Of a stretch of 64,000 nucleotides of DNA, positions 1 through 9,602 are shown one piece after another. Numbering within the stretch: the stretch's first letter is position 1; each line of letters opens with the position of its first letter. The DNA lies in NCBI RefSeq assembly GCF_035610345.1, contig NZ_CP141212.1, positions 2,423,976 through 2,487,975 of the forward strand, read 5' to 3'. The DNA is from Sinorhizobium meliloti. Its GTDB lineage: Bacteria; Pseudomonadota; Alphaproteobacteria; Rhizobiales; Rhizobiaceae. The notes under the pieces are model-generated. The model searched no databases. It saw nothing but the letters and a program-made list of their open reading frames with translations, and had not been told where the DNA came from. A program made the position numbers and the translations under genes.

Positions 1-268
1 CGGTACGCTCTGCAACGCCGCCGAGGCACTGCTGAAGAACGGCGCGACCAGCGTCACTGCCTATATCACCCACGGCGTCCTCTCCGGCGGCGCTGTCGCG
101 CGCGTCACCTCCTCGATGCTGAAAGAACTGGTGATCACCGATTCGATCCAGCCGACGACGGCAGTGCAGTCCGCGCACAATATCCGTGTGATCTCGACCG
201 CCGCGCTGCTCGGCGAGGCGATCAGCCGCACGAGCCAGGAAGAATCGGTATCGAGCCTGTTCGATTGA
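1..268 (+). CDS. prs: ribose-phosphate pyrophosphokinase, C-terminal part
   Basis: Only the last 88 residues are in the window; reading starts at base 2 and stops at TGA 266-268. The visible part includes the [15 protein letters not shown] segment of the PRPP-binding flexible region and the C-terminal stretch with VITDSIQ and SAHNIRVIS, which are typical of bacterial PRPP synthases. The enzyme makes 5-phosphoribosyl 1-pyrophosphate from ribose 5-phosphate and ATP for nucleotide, histidine and tryptophan synthesis. A rhizobial palindrome lies 13 bases after the stop. The family call is firm although the start is outside the window. Confidence 0.93.
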   Translation, partial: GTLCNAAEALLKNGATSVTAYITHGVLSGGAVARVTSSMLKELVITDSIQPTTAVQSAHNIRVISTAALLGEAISRTSQEESVSSLFD

Positions 269-275
269 CGTTTAC

Positions 276-305
276 GACGCCGCGCGTCTCATCAGACGCG
301 CACGT
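276..305. repeat. Rhizobial intergenic palindrome, copy 1
   Basis: An 8-bp perfect inverted repeat GCGCGTCT / AGACGCGC (282-289 and 294-301) with a 4-base loop lies between the convergent ends of prs and the next gene. The same core occurs near 7640-7670 and 15383-15424, so this is a dispersed repeat. Its position between two stop codons would also let it act as a bidirectional terminator, but there is no clear T run. Confidence 0.7.
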
Positions 306-308
306 CGC

Positions 309-1139
309 TCATCTCTTGACGTCCAGCATGTATGAGGCCGCCTCGCGGGCCGGCATGGCACTTTTCGCATAGGTGAAAGTGCCGTGCTCCTTGACCTCTC
401 GCGCCGCGCTCATGAGTGCGGCAAGGGCCGCCCGAGCAAAAGAGCCGCCGACACTGATGCGCTTCACGCCCGCCTCCTGCAGTTGGTCCACTGTGTAGAC
501 CTGCCCGGCGAGCCCCATGACCACATTGACCGGGCGCTTGACGGCGGAGCAGACCGTTCGGATCGCTTCGATGTCGGGCAGCCCCGGCGCATAGAGGACA
601 TCCGCACCGGCCTCCTCGAATGCGACGAGGCGCCGGATGGTATCGTCGAGGTCAGGCCGTCCGCACAGGAAGTTCTCGGCGCGCGCGGTGAGGACGAAGG
701 GGTGCTTGCGGGCTTCCTCTGCGGCAGCGGCAACACGTTCAACGGCCAGGCCGAACTCGAAAACGGGATCGGCGGGATCACCGGTTGCGTCTTCGATCGA
801 ACCACCGACGAGCCCGACGCCTGCCGCGAGCGAAATCGTCTCGGCACAGCACAGCGGATCCTTACCGAAGCCGTCCTCCAGATCCGCAGACACCGGCAAT
901 TCGGTCGCCTCGACGATATCGCGGGCATTCTGCAATATGACGTCGCGCGAGAGAGCCGCCGCCGAATCCCTGCGGCCGATGGAAAACGCAAGCCCCGCGC
1001 TCGTCGTCGCCAGCGCCTCGAAGCCGACCGCCGCGAGAATGCGCGCAGAACCTGCATCCCAGGGATTGGGAATTACGAAAGCGCCCTCGCGATCATGCAA
1101 TGCGCGGAATTTCAGGTGCTTGTCTTGCTGCTTTTCCAT
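309..1139 (-). CDS. isocitrate lyase/PEP mutase family protein
   Basis: The product belongs to the PEP phosphonomutase/isocitrate lyase superfamily of TIM-barrel enzymes that make or break C-C or C-P bonds next to a carboxylate. Visible family motifs are VIPNPWDAGSARIL near the N terminus, the metal-binding SADLEDGFG, GGSIEDATG and TARAENFLCG. The KKCGH catalytic motif of true isocitrate lyases is absent, so a PEP-mutase-like or oxaloacetate-decarboxylase-like enzyme is more likely; the substrate is unknown. The start at 1139 (276 aa) is chosen because the family begins a few residues before the KHLKFRALH segment; an ATG at 1148 is an alternative, and neither has a strong ribosome binding site. 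Confidence 0.85.
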   Translation of the reverse strand: MEKQQDKHLKFRALHDREGAFVIPNPWDAGSARILAAVGFEALATTSAGLAFSIGRRDSAAALSRDVILQNARDIVEATELPVSADLEDGFGKDPLCCAETISLAAGVGLVGGSIEDATGDPADPVFEFGLAVERVAAAAEEARKHPFVLTARAENFLCGRPDLDDTIRRLVAFEEAGADVLYAPGLPDIEAIRTVCSAVKRPVNVVMGLAGQVYTVDQLQEAGVKRISVGGSFARAALAALMSAAREVKEHGTFTYAKSAMPAREAASYMLDVKR

Positions 1140-1210
1140 GCCGGCCATCCGTCGCTTGAAGATAACCAGCGATAGCATGAAACGAAAACACGCGGACAAA
1201 TTTCCCGTGG

Positions 1211-1588
1211 TCAACCCCGAGGCTGCACCAGGCAAGCCTCGCCCCCACCAAACAGGCGCGAGCGGGTGAGGAACCGCTTCTCCCGGCCGTTATCCAGCGA
1301 AAACATGCCGCCCCTGCCGGGCACGACGTCGATGATCAGCTGCGTGTGCTTCCAGACCTCGTACTGACTCGAGCTGATATAGACGGGCACGCCGTCGATC
1401 TCGCCGAGCTTCACGTCGTTGTCGCCGACGATGTAGTCGTCCGCCGGGTAGCACATGGGCGACGAGCCGTCGCAGCAGCCGCCCGACTGGTGAAAGAGTA
1501 TATCCGGATGATCGCGCCGGATTTCGCGGATGAGGTCGATCGCCGCATCCGTCGCAAGCACGCGCGACTCCGTTGCTCCGTCGCTCAA
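1211..1588 (-). CDS. DUF779 domain protein, aldehyde dehydrogenase partner
   Basis: A small protein of 125 aa with the conserved DUF779 features FHQSGGCCDGSSPMC, DVKLGEIDGVPVYIS and the EVWKHTQLIIDVVPGRGGMFSL segment. The cysteine cluster suggests metal or redox chemistry, but no function is established. DUF779 genes are habitually found directly downstream of ExaC/AldB-type aldehyde dehydrogenases, as here. The start is placed at TTG 1588 because a perfect AGGAGG ends seven bases upstream; the ATG at 1603 lies inside that ribosome binding site region. It is transcribed with the dehydrogenase upstream. Confidence 0.85.
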   Translation of the reverse strand: MSDGATESRVLATDAAIDLIREIRRDHPDILFHQSGGCCDGSSPMCYPADDYIVGDNDVKLGEIDGVPVYISSSQYEVWKHTQLIIDVVPGRGGMFSLDNGREKRFLTRSRLFGGGEACLVQPRG

Positions 1589-1678
1589 TTTGCACCTCCT
1601 CATTCGCAGAAGCCGGAAGGCCCCCGATGAAGCATCGGGAGCCCGCCGCGCGGATCGGGCCGGCAGGGCCTGGCCGGA

Positions 1679-3187
1679 TCAGAAAAAGCCGAGCGCTTTC
1701 GGGCTGTAGCTTACCAGCATGTTCTTCGTCTGCTGGTAGTGATCGAGCATCATCTTGTGCGTCTCGCGCCCGATGCCGGATTGCTTGTAACCGCCGAAGG
1801 CGGCGTGCGCCGGATAGGCGTGGTAGCAATTGGTCCAGACACGGCCGGCCTCGATCGCGCGGCCGAAGCGGTAGCAGCGATTGGCATCGCGGCTCCACAC
1901 GCCGGCGCCAAGCCCGTAGAGCGTGTCATTGGCGATTTCCAGCGCCTCGGCTTCCGTCTTGAAGGTCGTGACCGACACGACCGGCCCGAAAATCTCCTCC
2001 TGAAAGATGCGCATCCTGTTGTGGCCGTGGAAAACGGTCGGCTTGACGTAGTAGCCGCCCGAGAGATCGCCTTCGAGCACATTGCGCCCGCCGCCGGTCA
2101 GCACCTCGGCGCCTTCCTCCTTGCCGATTTCGATATAGGCGAGGATTTTCTCGAGCTGTTCGCTCGAAGCCTGGGCACCGATCATCGTTGCTTCATCGAG
2201 CGGATTGCCCTGCCGGATCGCCTCGACCCTCTTTACCGCCCGCTCCATGAAGCGGTCGTAGATGCTCTCCTGGACAAGCGCGCGGCTCGGGCAGGTGCAG
2301 ACCTCGCCCTGGTTCAGCGCGAACATGGCGAAGCCCTCGAGCGCCTTGTCGAAGAAGTCGTCGTCCTCGCTGGCGACGTCCGCGAAGAAGATGTTCGGCG
2401 ACTTTCCGCCGAGCTCCAGCGTGACCGGGATGAGGTTCTGGCTGGCATATTGCATGATAAGCCGCCCGGTTGTCGTCTCGCCGGTAAAAGCGATCTTGGC
2501 GATGCGCGGGCTGGTGGCGAGCGGCTTGCCCGCTTCGAGGCCGAAGCCGTTGACGATGTTGAGGACACCCGGCGGCAGGAGGTCGCCAATAAGTTCCGCC
2601 CAGACCAGGATCGACCCCGGCGTCTGCTCGGCCGGTTTGAGCACGACGCAATTTCCCGCGGCAAGCGCCGGCGCAAGCTTCCAGGCGGCCATCAGGATCG
2701 GGAAGTTCCAGGGAATGATCTGGCCGACGACGCCGAGCGGCTCGTGGAAATGGTAGGCGACGGTGTCATGGTCGATCTCGCCGATCGAACCTTCCTGCGC
2801 ACGGATGCAGGCCGCGAAATAGCGGAAATGATCGATCGCCAACGGAATGTCGGCTGCCATCGTCTCGCGGATCGGCTTGCCGTTGTCCCAGGTTTCGGCC
2901 CGTGCCAGAAGCTCCAGATTGTCCTCCATGCGGGCGGCGATCTTCATCAGTATGTTGGACCGCTCCGTCGCCGAACTCCGGCCCCATTTCTCCCTTGCGG
3001 CGTGCGCCGCGTCGAGAGCAAGCTCGATGTCGGCGGCGTCCGAACGCGCGACCTGGCAAAGCGTGCCGCCGGTGATCGGCGTCGTGTTGTCGAAATAGCG
3101 TCCCGCAACGGGTTCGCGCCATTCGCCGCCGATGAAGTTTCCGTATTTCTGCTTGTAGGGGTTCTCGACGATCTTCTGATGCAGCAT
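1679..3187 (-). CDS. NAD-dependent aldehyde dehydrogenase (ExaC/AldB-like)
   Basis: A 502-aa aldehyde dehydrogenase, the usual length for the acetaldehyde dehydrogenase ExaC/AldB group. It shows the N-terminal [18 protein letters not shown], the [18 protein letters not shown] segment, the catalytic glutamate in [12 protein letters not shown], and the nucleophilic cysteine in [15 protein letters not shown] near residue 300. The C-terminal [20 protein letters not shown] matches the subgroup. It probably oxidises short-chain aldehydes such as acetaldehyde or glycolaldehyde. The start ATG follows the GGGAGGAAG ribosome binding site. It sits between its likely regulator upstream and a DUF779 gene downstream, a classic alcohol/acetoin-type arrangement. 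Confidence 0.92.
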   Translation of the reverse strand: MLHQKIVENPYKQKYGNFIGGEWREPVAGRYFDNTTPITGGTLCQVARSDAADIELALDAAHAAREKWGRSSATERSNILMKIAARMEDNLELLARAETWDNGKPIRETMAADIPLAIDHFRYFAACIRAQEGSIGEIDHDTVAYHFHEPLGVVGQIIPWNFPILMAAWKLAPALAAGNCVVLKPAEQTPGSILVWAELIGDLLPPGVLNIVNGFGLEAGKPLATSPRIAKIAFTGETTTGRLIMQYASQNLIPVTLELGGKSPNIFFADVASEDDDFFDKALEGFAMFALNQGEVCTCPSRALVQESIYDRFMERAVKRVEAIRQGNPLDEATMIGAQASSEQLEKILAYIEIGKEEGAEVLTGGGRNVLEGDLSGGYYVKPTVFHGHNRMRIFQEEIFGPVVSVTTFKTEAEALEIANDTLYGLGAGVWSRDANRCYRFGRAIEAGRVWTNCYHAYPAHAAFGGYKQSGIGRETHKMMLDHYQQTKNMLVSYSPKALGFF

Positions 3188-3324
3188 GGACTTCCTCCCT
3201 TGGATGACAGCGGTGCGGTTGCTGTGGAAGGAGAGTGAGGCCGAACGCGCTTTTCCGGTAGGGCGGCGCCGCGGTTGATGGCACCGACTGTTTCAGAATT
3301 GCGACAGGTCGACGTCCATATCGA

Positions 3325-4281
3325 TCAGTTGAGAGAAAGCCGCTTCATCTTGCGGTAGAGGGTCGCGCGGCTGATGCCGAGGAGATCGGCCGCCATCGAC
3401 ACATTACCCTTCGCCCGAGAGAGCGCGCGGCGCAGCGCCGCACGTTCGGCGTCCGGCAATTCGCCGCCCTCGCCAGGCAGGTCTTCCTGAAGCAGGTCGG
3501 AAGCCGGGACGCCGGCGGCGATACGCTCGTCGTCGAGTCCGAGCCACAGCCGGGCAGCCCGCGTCGCGCCGAGAACGAGATCGTCACGGTCGACCGCAAG
3601 CAGTGCAGGTCCCGTCCGATCGACCGGGACGAGAACGATGCGAGCGCCGACGAAAGCGCGGCGGAAAAGATTGGCCTCGATTCGCGCTGCGGCATCGCGC
3701 ACCGCCTGCGAGAGGATCGAAAGCGTCGCCTCGGATGCGTCGTCGCGGCAGGTGGAGATGTCTATCGCCGCGGCGAGCTTGCCGCTCTCGTCGCGGATCG
3801 GCGCCGTCGCGCAGCTCAGGCCGATATTGCGGCTGAGGAAGTGTTGGTCGCGCTGGATGAGGACCGGACGCTCGTCCGCGATCGCCGTACCGATGCCATT
3901 GGTCCCGACGCTCGCCTCGCTCCACACGGTTCCCGACCACAATCCGATACCGCGAAAGTCCGCATCGTCGCCGCCGGCGCCGCGTCGTTCCAGCGCAACG
4001 CCCTTTCCGTCGGTCAGCAGCAGGCAGCACCCGGCCTTTCCGACCGTGGCGAACAGCCGGTCGAGCTCGCCTTTCGCCTCCGCGATCAGGACGCCGGAGC
4101 TTTCGCGCGCCAGCCGGAACTCGCTCTCGGAAAGCCGCCAGGGCGAACGCGCCTCCTCGGGCGCCAGGCCGTGCAGCGTCATGCAGCGGCGCCACGATGC
4201 AGCGACCGGCGAAGTCACCGCAGCGGAAGACTGATGTGCGATGCGGTAGACCCGCTCGGAGTGGTCCCTGATCGAAGGCAT
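3325..4281 (-). CDS. AcoR-like GAF-Fis regulator without AAA+ domain
   Basis: A 318-aa transcription regulator related to AcoR. A GAF-type sensor lies at about residues 70-200 (with GLWSGTVWSEASVGTNGIGT and ERPVLIQRDQHFLSRNIGLS), and a Fis-type helix-turn-helix is at the C terminus (RAKGNVSMAADLLGISRATL). The sigma-54-interacting AAA+ domain with its GAFTGA motif, which makes AcoR about 600 aa, is absent, so it cannot be a standard sigma-54 activator. I see no -24/-12 promoter before the adjacent aldehyde dehydrogenase, which fits. It starts at an ATG after AGGGAGGGAG and lies 137 bases upstream of the dehydrogenase, its probable target. Confidence 0.85.
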   Translation of the reverse strand: MPSIRDHSERVYRIAHQSSAAVTSPVAASWRRCMTLHGLAPEEARSPWRLSESEFRLARESSGVLIAEAKGELDRLFATVGKAGCCLLLTDGKGVALERRGAGGDDADFRGIGLWSGTVWSEASVGTNGIGTAIADERPVLIQRDQHFLSRNIGLSCATAPIRDESGKLAAAIDISTCRDDASEATLSILSQAVRDAAARIEANLFRRAFVGARIVLVPVDRTGPALLAVDRDDLVLGATRAARLWLGLDDERIAAGVPASDLLQEDLPGEGGELPDAERAALRRALSRAKGNVSMAADLLGISRATLYRKMKRLSLN

Positions 4282-4597
4282 TCGCTCCCTCCCTGGATCG
4301 CGGCGATCGGGCCTGCCGGCCCGTGGACGTGATCAACGCTTACAAGCAAGGCACACGGGCGAGACCCGCGCTCCCCTCCTCCGCTTGGACAGCGTTCTTC
4401 GGCGGAACCAGGCGCCGAACTCCCCCACGGCGCAATTCCCCCGGCCTGACTATAGGCATCGATGCTGCGGGAGGTCCAGCTAGACGAAGGTTTTTTCGTT
4501 CCGCCCTCGACGCGCGCCGTCAGATCGGTATCGACAGGCGGCGAGGATATGCTACTCGACACGGGACCTCGCTTATCGCAACACCCGGTTGTCCGCC
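4282..4597. other. Intergenic region between divergent genes
   Basis: About 316 bases between the start of the AcoR-like regulator (minus strand) and the BenE-type transporter (plus strand). It must hold two divergent promoters. I could not pick out a convincing -35/-10 pair, operator or small gene here; the ORFs across it have no recognisable protein signature. Confidence 0.4.
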
Positions 4598-5779
4598 ATG
4601 CTCCGAGATTTCTCCGTCCAAAGCCTCTTCATGGGCGTGCTGATTGCATTCGTGGGCTTTGCCAGCTCCTTCGCCGTGGTCCTGCACGGGCTCGCCGGCG
4701 TCGGTGCGAACGAGACGCAGGCAGCCTCCGGACTGATGGCGCTGTCGGTCTCGATGGGCATCTGCGCTATCGTCATCAGCGCCGTCACGAGACTTCCCGT
4801 CAGCGTCGCCTGGTCGACACCGGGCGCGGCCCTGCTCGCGAGTTCCGGCGCAGTGGAAGGCGGCTTCAGCGCTGCCGTCGGCGCCTTCCTCGTCTGCGGA
4901 GTGCTGATCATCGTCGCCGGCCTGTGGAAGCCCCTCGGCCGGATGGTGTCCGCCATCCCCGCGGCATTGGCAAACGCGATGCTCGCCGGCGTACTCCTGA
5001 GCCTTTGCTTCGCTCCGGTCAAGGCGATCGCCTTCAACCCGCTCTTCGGCCTGCCTATCGTTCTTGCCTGGGCCGTCGTCGGCAGCTTCAGCAGGCTCTA
5101 TGCCGTTCCCGCCGCGCTTGTCGCCTTCGTTCTCGTCGTCGCCTTCGGGATCGAGATGCCGGAGGGCGCCGTGGCCGGGCTCTCCGCCGCGCTCGTTCCG
5201 AAGCTCGAGTTCGTTCCGCCTTCCCTCAGCACCTCCGCCCTGGTCAGCATCGCTCTGCCGCTTTTCATCGTTACGATGGCATCGCAGAACATTCCCGGCA
5301 TCGCGGTCCTGAAGGTGAATGACTACCACCCCGATCCGGGTCCCCTCTTCGCCACGACCGGGCTTTTCACGCTGCTGAGCGCGCCTTTCGGCGGACATGC
5401 GGTCAATCTCGCGGCGATCACCGCGGCGATGTGCGCCGGCTCCGATTCTCATCCGGATCGAACGCGCCGCTACTGGTCGGCAATCAATGCCGGCATCGCC
5501 TACGTCGTCTTCGGCCTCCTGGCCGGAGCCGTCACGACCTTCGTCAGCCTTGCCCCATCGGTCCTCATCGAGGCCGTTGCCGGACTTGCGCTGATCGGCG
5601 CCTTTTCTGGTTCCGCAGTTGCCGCCTTCACGAATGCCGAGACCCGCGAAGCAGCCGCCATCACGTTTCTCGTCACCGCCTCGGGCGTCGGTTTCGCCGG
5701 CGTGTCGGGGGCCTTTTGGGGGCTTGTCGCGGGCGGCCTCATGCTGGCGCTCGCGCGTCTAGCCAAAAAGAGGGCCTGA
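4598..5779 (+). CDS. BenE/YdcO-type benzoate-H+ symporter family transporter
   Basis: A 393-aa inner-membrane protein with about a dozen hydrophobic segments. It carries the BenE-family segments RLPVSVAWSTPGAALLASSG near residue 65 and GGHAVNLAAITAAMCAG with the following HPD motif in the second half. BenE of Acinetobacter imports benzoate with protons; many homologues have unknown aromatic or other organic-acid substrates. The gene stands alone, with no benzoate catabolic genes beside it, so substrate assignment would be guesswork. An ATG at 4598 is chosen over the TTG at 4589. Confidence 0.88.
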   Translation: MLRDFSVQSLFMGVLIAFVGFASSFAVVLHGLAGVGANETQAASGLMALSVSMGICAIVISAVTRLPVSVAWSTPGAALLASSGAVEGGFSAAVGAFLVCGVLIIVAGLWKPLGRMVSAIPAALANAMLAGVLLSLCFAPVKAIAFNPLFGLPIVLAWAVVGSFSRLYAVPAALVAFVLVVAFGIEMPEGAVAGLSAALVPKLEFVPPSLSTSALVSIALPLFIVTMASQNIPGIAVLKVNDYHPDPGPLFATTGLFTLLSAPFGGHAVNLAAITAAMCAGSDSHPDRTRRYWSAINAGIAYVVFGLLAGAVTTFVSLAPSVLIEAVAGLALIGAFSGSAVAAFTNAETREAAAITFLVTASGVGFAGVSGAFWGLVAGGLMLALARLAKKRA

Positions 5780-5855
5780 CGCCGCGCCTTGCATTTGCGC
5801 CGGTTCTCGGTTATGGACCCCGCGTCCGCGCAGACACCCTTGGAGGCAACGCGGA

Positions 5856-5885
5856 TGAAGCCGCATGGCGGCTTCAGGTTTTTCC
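5856..5885 (+). terminator. hairpin between the BenE-like gene and rplY
   Basis: A perfect 9-bp stem TGAAGCCGC/GCGGCTTCA (5856-5864 and 5868-5876) with a 3-base loop, followed by GGTTTTTCC. It lies 77 bases after the transporter stop and about 50 bases before rplY. It could end transcription of the transporter or act as a leader hairpin for L25. Confidence 0.55.
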
Positions 5886-5932
5886 GCATTCTTGACGGAC
5901 GAACTCTCCAAACAACATAGAAAGGTCTACCT

Positions 5933-6550
5933 ATGAGCGAAACCTACGAGCTCAAGGCCGAGACGCGCGAACGGGTTGGTAAGGGGTCCTCCCGTGAACT
6001 TCGCCGCAACGGTCTTATCCCGGCTGTCATCTACGGTGACAAGCAGGCCCCGCTTGCCATCGCACTCTCCACCAAGGAAGTGACGATGAAGATCCACGGC
6101 GGCGGTTTCATGACCACCGTTGCTACGATCAACGTCAACGGCGAAAAGATCCGCGTCCTGCCGAAGGACTATCAGCTCGATCCGGTGCGTGACTTTACCA
6201 TGCACGTCGATTTCCTGCGCGTCACCAAGGGCAGCCAGGTATCCGTACAGGTTCCGGTTCGCTTCGAGAACGAAGAGAAGTCGCCGGGCCTGAAGCAGGG
6301 CGGCGCGCTGAACATCGTCCGTCACGAGGTCGAACTCAACGTTTCCGCCGACAACATCCCGGAATTCCTGACGGTCGACCTCACCGGCCTCAAGATCGGC
6401 GACACCGTTCACATTTCGAACGTCGCGCTTCCCGCAGGTGCGACCCCGGTCATCACCGACCGCGACTTCACGGTTGCCACGATCGCCGGCCGCACGCAGG
6501 AAGTCGAACCGACTGAAGAAGAAGCTGAAGGCGGCGAAGAAGAGGCTTGA
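5933..6550 (+). CDS. rplY: 50S ribosomal protein L25/general stress protein Ctc
   Basis: A 205-aa long-form L25 (Ctc) protein that binds 5S rRNA in the large ribosomal subunit. The N-terminal L25 domain has the conserved [20 protein letters not shown] and [10 protein letters not shown]; the second beta-rich Ctc domain follows ([25 protein letters not shown]), and the tail is very acidic ([11 protein letters not shown]). The order rplY-pth-ychF is common in alphaproteobacteria. A strong rho-independent terminator follows the stop. Confidence 0.95.
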   Translation: MSETYELKAETRERVGKGSSRELRRNGLIPAVIYGDKQAPLAIALSTKEVTMKIHGGGFMTTVATINVNGEKIRVLPKDYQLDPVRDFTMHVDFLRVTKGSQVSVQVPVRFENEEKSPGLKQGGALNIVRHEVELNVSADNIPEFLTVDLTGLKIGDTVHISNVALPAGATPVITDRDFTVATIAGRTQEVEPTEEEAEGGEEEA

Positions 6551-6604
6551 TCTCTGTTTCCGGCGGACGCCCTGTCCCACGCCGGATCGCCCCCGAATGA
6601 AAGA

Positions 6605-6639
6605 ACCCGTCCCATTTTCGTGGGGCGGGTTTTCTTTTG
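6605..6639 (+). terminator. rho-independent terminator of rplY
   Basis: An 11-bp stem AACCCGTCCCA / TGGGGCGGGTT with one G-T pair, a loop of TTTTCG, and a run TTTTCTTTT, 54 bases after the rplY stop codon. Confidence 0.9.
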
Positions 6640-6797
6640 CCCGTCAAATGCTGCCCCCCGCCCGCGAACCGGATAAAGTGGTATCGGAAAAAGGCCGTTG
6701 ACTTTGGGTGATGGCGGTGATTTTGGGCTGAGGGAACTGGGCGTGGCGATTGCCACTCAAATATATCGCCACAGGGCGAATGCAGGAGTTTGGCCGC

Positions 6798-7517
6798 ATG
6801 CTGATCATCGCGGGACTTGGCAATCCCGGCCCGAAATATGCCGGCAACCGCCACAATATCGGCTTCATGGCCGTCGACGCCATTCAGCGGCGCCAGGGCT
6901 TTTCCGCCTGGTCGAGGAAATTCAAGTCGGAGATCTCCGAAGGCGAGATCGACGGCGAACGCGTTCTGCTGATGAAGCCGCAGACCTTCATGAATCTCTC
7001 CGGCGAAGCGCTCGGCGAAGCGATGCGCTTCTACAAGCTCGCGCCGAAGGACATCGTCGTCATCTATGACGAACTGGACCTTCCCGCCGGCAAGGCCCGG
7101 ATCAAGACCGGCGGCGGCCACGGCGGGCACAACGGGATCAAGTCGATCGATGCCCATTGCCGCAAGGAATACCGCCGCCTGCGCCTCGGCATCGGCCACC
7201 CCGGAGTCAAGGATCTGGTCCACGCACATGTCCTCGGCGATTTCGCCAAGGCCGACCAGACCTGGCTGTCACCGCTGCTCGAAGCGATCGCCGACAATGC
7301 GGACATGCTGGTGAAGGGCGAGGATTCGCAAATCATGAACAAGATCGCCCTGGCAACCGGCGGCAAGCCGGAGGCGGAAAAACCCGTCGCTGCGAAGAAG
7401 CAGGCGGGGCAATCCCATATCCATCAGGCGCGTGTCACGGCCCAGCCGAAGAAGCTGCCGGCGACCGGGCCGATGGCCGACATGCTGAAGAAGATGTTCG
7501 GGCCGAAGGGGGATTAA
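6798..7517 (+). CDS. pth: peptidyl-tRNA hydrolase
   Basis: Pth recycles tRNA by cleaving the ester bond of peptidyl-tRNAs that drop off the ribosome. The 239-aa product begins [20 protein letters not shown], with the catalytic histidine at residue 19, and has the [13 protein letters not shown] and [20 protein letters not shown] motifs. Bacterial Pth is usually about 190 aa; the extra lysine/alanine/proline-rich tail of about 50 residues is seen in rhizobial homologues. The start at 6798 is chosen because the family begins exactly there; the upstream in-frame codons are not conserved in type. Confidence 0.95.
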   Translation: MLIIAGLGNPGPKYAGNRHNIGFMAVDAIQRRQGFSAWSRKFKSEISEGEIDGERVLLMKPQTFMNLSGEALGEAMRFYKLAPKDIVVIYDELDLPAGKARIKTGGGHGGHNGIKSIDAHCRKEYRRLRLGIGHPGVKDLVHAHVLGDFAKADQTWLSPLLEAIADNADMLVKGEDSQIMNKIALATGGKPEAEKPVAAKKQAGQSHIHQARVTAQPKKLPATGPMADMLKKMFGPKGD

Positions 7518-7639
7518 GGCCTGTTGAGATGACGGCTGCCGCGAGATGGATAATGGCGTTGAAGCTCTCGTCGGTTTGTCGGCACGCATGGCGATGCGCT
7601 TGAATTCCTCGAGTACCGACCGTGCGCCGCTGCGACCTC

Positions 7640-7670
7640 TGCGCGTCTCATAAGACGGGCAGCGCTGTAG
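7640..7670. repeat. Rhizobial intergenic palindrome, copy 2
   Basis: Contains GCGCGTCT/cataAGACG followed by GGCAGCGCTGTAG, a diverged copy of the element at 276-305 and 15383-15424. It lies in the gap after pth. Confidence 0.65.
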
Positions 7671-7702
7671 GAAACGTATCGGAGGACTGCAATCTCTCCT
7701 CC

Positions 7703-7819
7703 CCTCATCCCTGTGCTCGTCACAGGGATCCAGCAGCGCCGCGTCTGCGGCGCGGGAAGCGTTCTTTCAGCCCAAGGACTTGGTCTGGCTGGATTCCTGT
7801 GACAAGCACAGGAATGAGG
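7703..7819. repeat. RIME-type rhizobial intergenic mosaic element
   Basis: The ends of this 117-bp element are 32-base near-perfect inverted repeats: 7703-7734 (with CCCTGTGCTCGTCACAGGG) and 7788-7819 (with CCTGTGACAAGCACAGG). Between them is a GC palindrome around GCGCCGCGTCTGCGGCGC and a second partly paired block. This architecture of nested palindromes matches the RIME1 elements known from Rhizobium and Sinorhizobium. It fills much of the 420-base gap between pth and clpS; I see no gene in the rest of that gap. Confidence 0.75.
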
Positions 7820-7939
7820 GACCTGGTGTGCGGCTAATACAACTTCCGTTGCGAATATGCGAGGCAATGGTCAACCTGGTTTATGAAGCGCGCCGGGGGA
7901 CCGGGATGCGCGGTTTCGCTCCACGCGCAGGCCGCCGCC

Positions 7940-8245
7940 TCACTCCTCGGGCTCTGCGGTGAACAGCAGCGGAAAGCCTGCCTCCTTGCCGAGGTCGGTC
8001 GCTTCCTTGGCTTTGGTCTCCGCAACGTCCTTTGCACACACCACCACGACCGAAGTGCCCATCTTGTGGGCCGTCATCATCACCCGGTAGCCTGCCTCCT
8101 CGCTCATCCGGAAAACCGCCTTCAGCACCATGACCACGAATTCGCGCGGCGTGTAGTCGTCATTGACCACCAGCACCTTGTAGAGCTTCGGCCGCTCCAG
8201 CTTCGGCTTGGTCAGGCGCTTTGCGGCTACATCATTGTCGCTCAT
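7940..8245 (-). CDS. clpS: ATP-dependent Clp protease adaptor ClpS
   Basis: A 101-aa adaptor that brings N-degron substrates to ClpAP. It has the variable N-terminal extension, then KVLVVNDDYTPREFVV, the helix AVFRMSEEAGYRVMMTAHK and the VVCAKDVAETKAKEATDLGK C-terminal part. The DDYTPREFV segment and the downstream His in MTAHKMG are the residues that form the N-end-rule binding pocket. The ATG at 8245 is chosen because the upstream in-frame extension has no family resemblance. It is divergent from ychF. Confidence 0.93.
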   Translation of the reverse strand: MSDNDVAAKRLTKPKLERPKLYKVLVVNDDYTPREFVVMVLKAVFRMSEEAGYRVMMTAHKMGTSVVVVCAKDVAETKAKEATDLGKEAGFPLLFTAEPEE

Positions 8246-8474
8246 GGGTAATCCGCCGTCGATGGCATGAGAAAAGCGTTGGCGATCAAGCGGGCGAAGG
8301 TGGCAAACCGCCCACCTTTTTCCTCGCTCCGCTACCGCCAATATCGCGCTCCGTCCCCCGGCATTCAAGTGAAACCCGGCTGCCGGAGCAAGCGGACCGG
8401 CGCGAAAAGCTTGACCGCCTCTCTCCTTTATCCCATAGCCACGCTCAAGAAATCAGGAACGACGGATTATAGCC

Positions 8475-9578
8475 ATGGGCTTCAAATGCGGTATCGTCGG
8501 GCTGCCGAATGTCGGCAAGTCCACACTCTTCAACGCGCTGACCAAGACGGCGGCGGCGCAGGCGGCGAACTATCCTTTCTGCACGATCGAGCCGAACACC
8601 GGCGAAGTCGCCGTGCCCGACCCGCGCATGCGCAAACTCGCCGTCATCGCCAAGTCGAAGGAAATCATCCCGACCCGCATCTCCTTCGTCGACATCGCCG
8701 GGCTGGTGCGCGGCGCGTCCAAGGGCGAGGGCCTCGGCAATCAGTTCCTCGCCAACATCCGTGAGGTGGATGCCGTCGTGCACGTGCTGCGCTGTTTCGA
8801 GGACGACGACATCACCCATGTCGAAGGCCGCATCCATCCGGTCGAAGACGCCGACACCATCGAGACCGAGCTGATGCTCGCCGATCTCGACAGCCTCGAA
8901 CGGCGTGCCGAACAGACGCGCAAGCGTGCGACCGGCAAGGACAAGGAGTCGATGGCGCAGCTTCCGATCATGGAAGCATCGTTGAAGCTGCTGCAGGAAG
9001 GCAAGCCCGTGCGCACCCTGCTTTCCAAGCTCGACGCCGACGAGCTTCGCATTCTCCAGAGCCTCAACCTGCTCACCTCGCACCCGGTTCTTTACGTCTG
9101 CAACGTCGCCGAAAGCGACGCGGCGACCGGCAACGAGCACACCCGCGCCGTCGAGAAGATGGCCAGGGAACAGGGCGCCGAAACGGTCGTCATTTCGGCG
9201 GCGATCGAATCCGAAGTCGCGCAGCTTCCGGAAGAGGAAGCGAAGGAATTCCTCGCGGCGCTCGGTCTCGAGGAAGCCGGCCTCGACCGTCTGATCCGCG
9301 CCGGCTACAAGCTCCTCGATCTCATCACCTATTTCACGGTTGGACCGAAGGAGACCCGCGCCTGGACGATCCCGCGCGGCACCAAGGCCCCGCAGGCCGC
9401 CGGCGTCATCCATTCGGATTTCGAGCGCGGCTTCATCCGCGCCAACACGATCGCCTATGACGACTATATCGCCTATGGCGGCGAAAACGGCGCGAAGGAG
9501 GCCGGCAAGGCTCGCGACGAAGGCAAGGAATACGTCGTCCAGGACGGCGACGTCATCCATTTCCGGTTCAATACGTAA
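8475..9578 (+). CDS. ychF: redox-regulated ATPase YchF (Obg-like)
   Basis: A 367-aa universally conserved translation-associated P-loop protein that prefers ATP to GTP. It shows the G1 motif [16 protein letters not shown]3 [20 protein letters not shown], the NVAE motif replacing the GTP-specific NKxD, and the C-terminal TGS domain ending in [19 protein letters not shown]. The length equals that of other bacterial YchF proteins. Confidence 0.97.
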   Translation: MGFKCGIVGLPNVGKSTLFNALTKTAAAQAANYPFCTIEPNTGEVAVPDPRMRKLAVIAKSKEIIPTRISFVDIAGLVRGASKGEGLGNQFLANIREVDAVVHVLRCFEDDDITHVEGRIHPVEDADTIETELMLADLDSLERRAEQTRKRATGKDKESMAQLPIMEASLKLLQEGKPVRTLLSKLDADELRILQSLNLLTSHPVLYVCNVAESDAATGNEHTRAVEKMAREQGAETVVISAAIESEVAQLPEEEAKEFLAALGLEEAGLDRLIRAGYKLLDLITYFTVGPKETRAWTIPRGTKAPQAAGVIHSDFERGFIRANTIAYDDYIAYGGENGAKEAGKARDEGKEYVVQDGDVIHFRFNT

Positions 9579-9602
9579 GCGCGGAACTGTTGCGAGCCAG
9601 GA

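Noticed and set aside
3188..3324. Possible sigma-54 promoter between the AcoR-like gene and the aldehyde dehydrogenase
   Set aside because: No TGGC-N8-TGC pattern was found, and the regulator lacks the AAA+ domain needed for sigma-54 activation.
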